Shown: one piece after another, positions 4,756 through 8,217 of the stretch | How positions within the stretch are numbered: the first letter of the stretch is position 1 | Layout: each line of letters starts with the position of its first letter | NCBI GenBank assembly: GCA_025350175.1 | Contig: JANXYF010000146.1 | Coordinates: forward strand, 1-8,217 | From: Nitrosopumilales archaeon | Lineage (GTDB): Archaea > Thermoproteota > Nitrososphaeria > Nitrososphaerales > Nitrosopumilaceae | Direction of reading: 5' to 3' | DNA: 8,217 nt | Notes under the pieces: generated by a model | What the model was told of the DNA's origin: nothing | Seen by the model: the letters and a program-made list of their open reading frames with translations, nothing else | Databases searched by the model: none | Position numbers and translations under genes: made by a program

Positions 4756-5649
4756 ATGGTAGTAAATACAGTGGTATCATTTCCATTTGATGTAACAGAG
4801 GATAGGACAAGATTTCAAAGATCCGTAATAGATGGAGACTTGGGATATTATGATACCGTAGCAAGAAAATTCATACCGCATGAAACTTTAGAGTCACTTC
4901 TTGAGAATATAATTCCTGAAAAAGAACATCTAGTCTCTGAAAATAATCCTAGAGTACAACAATCAGTCAATAGAATTAGAAGAAATTTGTCAATATATCA
5001 GAGAAATCCAAGTGATTCATACGCCCAGGTTTTTCTCAAATATTTATCCAATAGATATCTAAGTTCAATACGAGAACAAAAACTAGATGCAGCAATACTC
5101 TATGTTGATGTAGTAGGGTCTACAAAACTTTCCACTCAACTGTCTCCATCAGAATTATCATCGCTAATTCGAGTCTTTTCTCAAGAGATGTCAATTATAA
5201 TCTCAAGACATGGAGGTTTTGTACTAAAATATGCAGGCGATGCAGTGATTGCATATTTTCCATCATCAGATGAACTTGGAAATGCATCTGAGAATGCAGT
5301 AAGATGTGGCAATGTAATGGATATGATAATAGAACAATCACTCAACTTTGCTTTTCAGGACTTTGCCTTACCACCAATTCAAGTTAGGGTTTCAATTGAT
5401 TTTGGCACTAATGAGATTATATTTTTGGGTCCAGAGCCAGATTTAATTGGTCACACTATAACAATTGCATCAAAAATGATTCGACTTGCAAAACCTGGGC
5501 ATATTGTAATAGGAGAAAATGCGTATAAACAATTGACGGAATCACGTACATCTGTTTTCAGTCCTGCAGGTTCAGACATACATTGGGATTATTCCGATCC
5601 AAGAACAGGAAAGATATACCCCATATACTTTTCAGGAGATAGGAAATAG
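4756..5649 (+). CDS. Class III adenylate/guanylate cyclase domain protein
   Basis: The 297-residue protein has an N-terminal region of about 105 residues without a recognised domain or membrane segment, then a class III cyclase homology domain (about 110-265). Visible catalytic positions are the metal Asp pair D118 (in YVDVVGST) and D162 (in LKYAGDAVIAYF), exactly 44 residues apart, as in mammalian adenylyl cyclase. The purine-specifying pair K158 and D229 indicates ATP rather than GTP. The transition-state Asn and Arg, expected 7 and 11 residues after D229, are T236 and K240, so activity could be weak or altered. The family makes cAMP or cGMP from a nucleotide triphosphate. The downstream ATPase gene starts two bases after this stop, so the two are one operon. 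Homology to the family is secure; catalysis is uncertain. It appears cytosolic. Confidence 0.9.
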   Translation: MVVNTVVSFPFDVTEDRTRFQRSVIDGDLGYYDTVARKFIPHETLESLLENIIPEKEHLVSENNPRVQQSVNRIRRNLSIYQRNPSDSYAQVFLKYLSNRYLSSIREQKLDAAILYVDVVGSTKLSTQLSPSELSSLIRVFSQEMSIIISRHGGFVLKYAGDAVIAYFPSSDELGNASENAVRCGNVMDMIIEQSLNFAFQDFALPPIQVRVSIDFGTNEIIFLGPEPDLIGHTITIASKMIRLAKPGHIVIGENAYKQLTESRTSVFSPAGSDIHWDYSDPRTGKIYPIYFSGDRK

Positions 5650-5651
5650 CA

Positions 5652-6875
5652 ATGGAGCAACAAGCCATGAAATACGGCCTTTCAGACCTTGAGAGATTTG
5701 TAGAGATTGGAAATAGGTCACTCTTGGTTAAGGGAAGGTCAGGCACTGGTAAAGAGACACTTTGTTTTGAGCTTGCAGGTAGCAAGGTAAAAGAGTACAA
5801 CGTTATTTTCATTACAAGAAATCAAGCAGATAAAATACTTTACAGACGATTCCCATGGATTACAGATTTTATCGCTCCTGCAAACATAGTTGAAATATCT
5901 CCAGAAGATGCAGTACTGACTGATCCTTCATTTGTCATATCTGCCATAGTAAATGCAATAGCAAATTCTTCGAAAAAAGTCAAAGATCCTTTCCTTGCTT
6001 TAGAGAATGTAAAAAAACCATTCATCATACTTGATGTCTGGGATTCAGTTTCAAGAGAGATGAATGCATTAGATAGAATGCGGGCTGAGAAACTTTTGAC
6101 GTCGCTTGCTGAAAAATATGATGGATTCATAATTTTCCTAAGCGAGCAGCAAGATACTGCGTCACTTGAATATCTTGTAGATGGAGTGATAGAGACATCG
6201 CAACGTTATTTCAAGACATATAGGATAAGAGAAGTAAGCCTTGAAAAATTAAAAGGTGTCCCCATCAAGAGACCAAAGATTCCATTCACTCTACAAAATG
6301 GAAGATTCCAATCATTTTCAAATTTGCGTAGCAACATGAAAAGCGCCTCTATGTTTTTTCCCTCTCCAGATTCAGATGCTAGATTTTCTACAGGTAGTAA
6401 GGATTTTGATCTAAAATTAAACGGAGGTTTTAGAAGAGGATCTGTCATCGGTATTGAAATTGATAGTGATGTAGACCGTTTTGCTTTTGTACCACTCCTC
6501 TCACCTATCGCGCTAAATTTCATGGTCCAAAATAATTCTGTTCTAATATCATCCTCATCAGACCAAGATGTTAGTGCAGTAGTAAATTACCTTACACCGT
6601 ACACAAACAAGGAAGCATTAAAGAACTTTAGAATATTTGGACATACTTTTGGTACAAAATCAGATTATATAATAGAAAGAGAGGGTGTTGATTTCGAGTC
6701 AACAAACACAGAATGGAACAGAACATACAGCAACCTAAAAGAAAATGGGAAACCACTCTTAATGTCAGCAGATTATAGTTTCTTAGAGCTAGCCTACCAG
6801 TCCGAAGAAAAATTAATCTTAAAATCCTTGATTGATAATTCCCGCATGGTAGACATAACAAGGATCTCTTTTTGA
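5652..6875 (+). CDS. KaiC/GvpD-like RecA-superfamily ATPase (main part, interrupted by frameshift)
   Basis: The frame encodes 407 residues. The first RecA-like domain (about 5-195) has Walker A G28-R-S-G-T-G-K34 followed by Glu-Thr instead of the usual Thr/Ser, and Walker B F124-I-I-L-D128. It ends in a YRIREVSLEKLKGVPI segment typical of KaiC/GvpD proteins. The second domain (from about 245) opens with the typical F-S-T-G-S-K-D-F-D motif and G-G-F-R-R-G-S, but its P-loop is degenerate (E269-I-D-S-D-V-D) with no Gly-Lys, so only the first domain should bind ATP. The frame stops at TGA 6873-6875 before the conserved end of the second domain, which continues in the -1 frame to 7060. Members of this superfamily act in signal transduction and regulation. 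It starts two bases after the cyclase stop, with AGG and CAGGAG just upstream as possible ribosome binding sites. The exact subfamily is uncertain. Confidence 0.75.
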   Translation: MEQQAMKYGLSDLERFVEIGNRSLLVKGRSGTGKETLCFELAGSKVKEYNVIFITRNQADKILYRRFPWITDFIAPANIVEISPEDAVLTDPSFVISAIVNAIANSSKKVKDPFLALENVKKPFIILDVWDSVSREMNALDRMRAEKLLTSLAEKYDGFIIFLSEQQDTASLEYLVDGVIETSQRYFKTYRIREVSLEKLKGVPIKRPKIPFTLQNGRFQSFSNLRSNMKSASMFFPSPDSDARFSTGSKDFDLKLNGGFRRGSVIGIEIDSDVDRFAFVPLLSPIALNFMVQNNSVLISSSSDQDVSAVVNYLTPYTNKEALKNFRIFGHTFGTKSDYIIEREGVDFESTNTEWNRTYSNLKENGKPLLMSADYSFLELAYQSEEKLILKSLIDNSRMVDITRISF

Positions 6876-7060
6876 TAATTTCAAGACCGGGATACAAGTC
6901 ATTAGAGATCATGAAAAGCGTATGCGACTTACACTTGAGATTGTTTGATCATGAAGGGACAGTTTTTCTATCAGCATTAAAACCACAGTTATTCTTGTGT
7001 AACATGCAATCAAGTTTTGAAAACGGATACCCCCAGTTAGTTCTAGAAGATTCAGTATGA
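6872..7060 (+). pseudogene. C-terminal part of the KaiC/GvpD-like ATPase, in the -1 frame
   Basis: Sixty-two residues, beginning LIISRPGYKSLEIMKSVC, complete the RecA-like fold of the preceding gene. The pattern 'hydrophobic strand, S-R-P-G, helix, D-h-H-h-R-h, G-T-V-F-L, K-P, then G-Y-P and a hydrophobic end' matches the C-terminal strands of KaiC/GvpD-type second domains. Its frame overlaps the preceding frame's end at T5 (6869-6873). One additional T would give ...TCT-TTT-TTG-ATA-ATT..., a continuous protein of 469 residues ending at the TGA at 7058-7060. It could be reached by -1 slippage, or be a decayed end, or reflect a homopolymer error in the assembly. Translation as an independent protein is unlikely: its only start is the TTG on the slippery run. 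The continuity with the upstream gene is my inference from family pattern. Confidence 0.65.
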
Positions 7061-7120
7061 TAGAATTTGCATAAATTAACACCATAATCATATTTTCAAG
7101 ATAGATAATTGACATTTTAC

Positions 7121-7131
7121 TTTAATACATC
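7121..7131 (+). promoter_or_regulatory. TATA box of the split-barrel flavoprotein gene
   Basis: TTTAATACATC is centred about 25 bases upstream of the ATG at 7150 and too close to the TTG at 7132 to serve it, so it both marks the promoter and decides the start. Confidence 0.5.
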
Positions 7132-7149
7132 TTGTATCAATGCTACCTT

Positions 7150-7626
7150 ATGATTAAAATTCCAGCCAAAGTCCAAGAAATGCTCAAAAGTCAAAAAGTC
7201 ATTGTAGTCGGCTCTGTCGATGTTAACGGTCTTGCAAATTTATCTCCAAGAACCTCGTTTTATTTTTCAGATACTGCATTATACTGGTTAGACTTTTTCA
7301 AGCACAAGTCGCAGGGAAACTTCATGAGTATTCCATGGGTCAGCGTAGGAGTATTTGATAAAAAAGAGCTCAAAGGGTATCAAATCAAGGGTAAAGTCAC
7401 ATTTGTTACAGAGGCCAAAGAAAAAGCAAGAATTACAGATGTCATTACAAGGTCTGCAACTGGAAAAACATCAAGCAAAATATTTGAAAGAATGAGTCAG
7501 AACAAGACTCCAGATGTAATCATGTTTACTCCAAAGGCAGTATATTCACTTAGTCCAAAAGAAGAGTCTGGCATAGCCATGGTAATGGACAAAGACGGAG
7601 AGACAATCTCCCTTCTAGGAAGATAG
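7150..7626 (+). CDS. Pyridoxamine 5'-phosphate oxidase-like FMN-binding split-barrel protein
   Basis: The 158-residue protein (from the ATG at 7150) begins with the helix IPAKVQEMLKSQK and continues with strands VIVVGSVDVNGLANLSPRTS and FYFSDTALYWLDFFKHKS. This is the pattern of the split beta-barrel flavin-binding family related to pyridoxamine-phosphate oxidase. The strands VSVGVFD and YQIKGKVTFVTEA follow, as does a C-terminal strand after PDVIMFTPKAVYSL. Most stand-alone members bind FMN or F420 and have redox or unknown roles; true PdxH function should not be assumed. A TTG at 7132 would add six residues, but promoter spacing supports the ATG. Its last 12 bases overlap the 3' end of gatB on the other strand. 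There is no co-directional partner: 89 bases separate it from the ATPase reading frame upstream. Confidence 0.8.
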   Translation: MIKIPAKVQEMLKSQKVIVVGSVDVNGLANLSPRTSFYFSDTALYWLDFFKHKSQGNFMSIPWVSVGVFDKKELKGYQIKGKVTFVTEAKEKARITDVITRSATGKTSSKIFERMSQNKTPDVIMFTPKAVYSLSPKEESGIAMVMDKDGETISLLGR

Positions 7627-8217
7627 TTTCTTTCTTAGAATATCAAGTGTAGTTGTAGGGTCAGCTTTTCCCTTTGTCTTTCTCATAACTTTACCTACAA
7701 GATAGTTGATAGTATCAGGATTCTGTCTTGCTTCAGCAACTGCTTTTTCTTCTTCTTGAAATACCTCATCAATTATCTTTTCAATTGAGCCTGCGTCACT
7801 TACATGTCCCAAGTCAAGGCTTGATATAACATCTGAAAGTGATTTTCCAGTTTTCACCATTTCTTGTAATGCTTGCTTACCTGAATTTCTTGTCAGAGTA
7901 TCATTCATTATAGAATCAGCAAGATCAGATATATGCTGTGCAGTAATTTTTAATTCAAGTTTCTTTTCTCGCGTATCTGCATAACTTAACAAATCTGTTG
8001 TTATAATATTAGCAACTTCTTTTGCATTTTTTTCGTTGTATGATTTTTCAAATAAATCTGAATAGAATCTGTCAGAAGATAAAACATCTGCCACTTGTGC
8101 TGGAATTCCATATTTTTTGATATATCGTTCTCTTTTTGCAACAATGCTTTCAGGCATTTGTTTTTTTATGTTTTCAATTGATTCATTTCTAATCAAAACT
8201 ATTGGAATGTCTGCTTC
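7615..8217 (-). CDS. gatB: Aspartyl/glutamyl-tRNA amidotransferase subunit B, C-terminal part
   Basis: The frame enters from the right edge and encodes the last 200 residues of GatB. The start of the gene and its catalytic cradle domain lie outside the window; the TTG at 8196 is internal. Seen here are the helical domain, with MPESIVAKRERYIKKYGIPA and VADVLSSDRFYSDLFE, and the C-terminal YqeY-like tail that contacts tRNA, ending NYLVGKVMRKTKGKADP...DILRKKLSS. GatB, with GatA and GatC, converts misacylated Glu-tRNA(Gln) or Asp-tRNA(Asn) to the amide form in the cytosol. The tail of archaeal GatE is related, but the V-L-S-S-D segment and overall pattern favour GatB. The gene converges with the split-barrel gene and their coding regions overlap by 12 bases. 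This is the one housekeeping gene in the window. Confidence 0.9.
   Translation of the reverse strand, partial: EADIPIVLIRNESIENIKKQMPESIVAKRERYIKKYGIPAQVADVLSSDRFYSDLFEKSYNEKNAKEVANIITTDLLSYADTREKKLELKITAQHISDLADSIMNDTLTRNSGKQALQEMVKTGKSLSDVISSLDLGHVSDAGSIEKIIDEVFQEEEKAVAEARQNPDTINYLVGKVMRKTKGKADPTTTLDILRKKLSS

Noticed and set aside
6206..6523. Minus-strand frame inside the KaiC/GvpD-like ATPase gene
   Set aside because: It overlaps a well-supported gene, has no upstream promoter and no recognisable motif.
6876..6960. Downstream stimulatory structure for programmed frameshifting, including the repeated GATCATGAA
   Set aside because: The two copies are direct rather than inverted repeats and no stable stem near the slippery site could be paired by eye.
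1..8217. CRISPR arrays, insertion sequences, attachment sites or integrase-type genes
   Set aside because: No regularly spaced repeats, transposase/integrase motifs, terminal inverted repeats or target-site duplications were seen.

Overview
The window looks like chromosomal DNA from a Thaumarchaeota (Nitrososphaerota) archaeon, probably an ammonia-oxidiser of the Nitrosopumilus/Nitrosotalea type. The base composition is AT-rich. Most start codons lie about 25-28 bases downstream of a TATA-like box with no Shine-Dalgarno sequence, which indicates leaderless archaeal mRNAs. The gene content also fits: several CBS proteins, a secreted cupredoxin, a KaiC/GvpD-like ATPase, a ribbon-helix-helix protein and GatB. 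The assignment is by protein style only; no marker gene is present.

Bases 1-364 (minus strand) hold a small C-x2-C/C-x2-H protein followed after one base by a gene that runs off the left edge. Bases 480-3235 are a CBS-domain island. Four separate genes carry ten CBS domains in total: a pair at 480-929, a pair at 1231-1695, a four-domain protein on the minus strand at 1715-2572, and a pair fused to a C-terminal C2H2 zinc finger at 2726-3235. Between the first two lies a small membrane-protein reading frame (949-1130) that lacks a start codon and looks like an internally deleted MgtC/SapB remnant. Bases 3297-3875 encode a ribbon-helix-helix protein with a C-terminal part I do not recognise.

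Bases 3900-4652 (minus) encode a secreted protein ending in a type-1-copper-like cupredoxin domain, in which the usual axial Met position appears to be Arg. Divergent from it, 4756-7060 is a two-gene operon. The first gene is a class III nucleotide cyclase with the metal Asp pair and adenine-type residues, but with Thr and Lys in place of the transition-state Asn and Arg. Two bases later comes a KaiC/GvpD-like ATPase whose C-terminal 62 residues lie in the -1 frame after a T5 run and stop codon. Bases 7150-7626 encode an FMN-binding split-barrel (pyridoxamine-phosphate-oxidase-like) protein that overlaps, tail to tail, the 3' end of gatB (minus strand, running off the right edge).

Taken together the region is rich in adenine-nucleotide sensing and signalling parts: CBS domains, a cyclase, a RecA-type ATPase and two putative DNA-binding proteins. 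That they form one functional circuit is inference. Two loci (949-1130 and 6869-6873) would each be repaired by one extra base, so either real gene decay, recoding or assembly errors must be considered.
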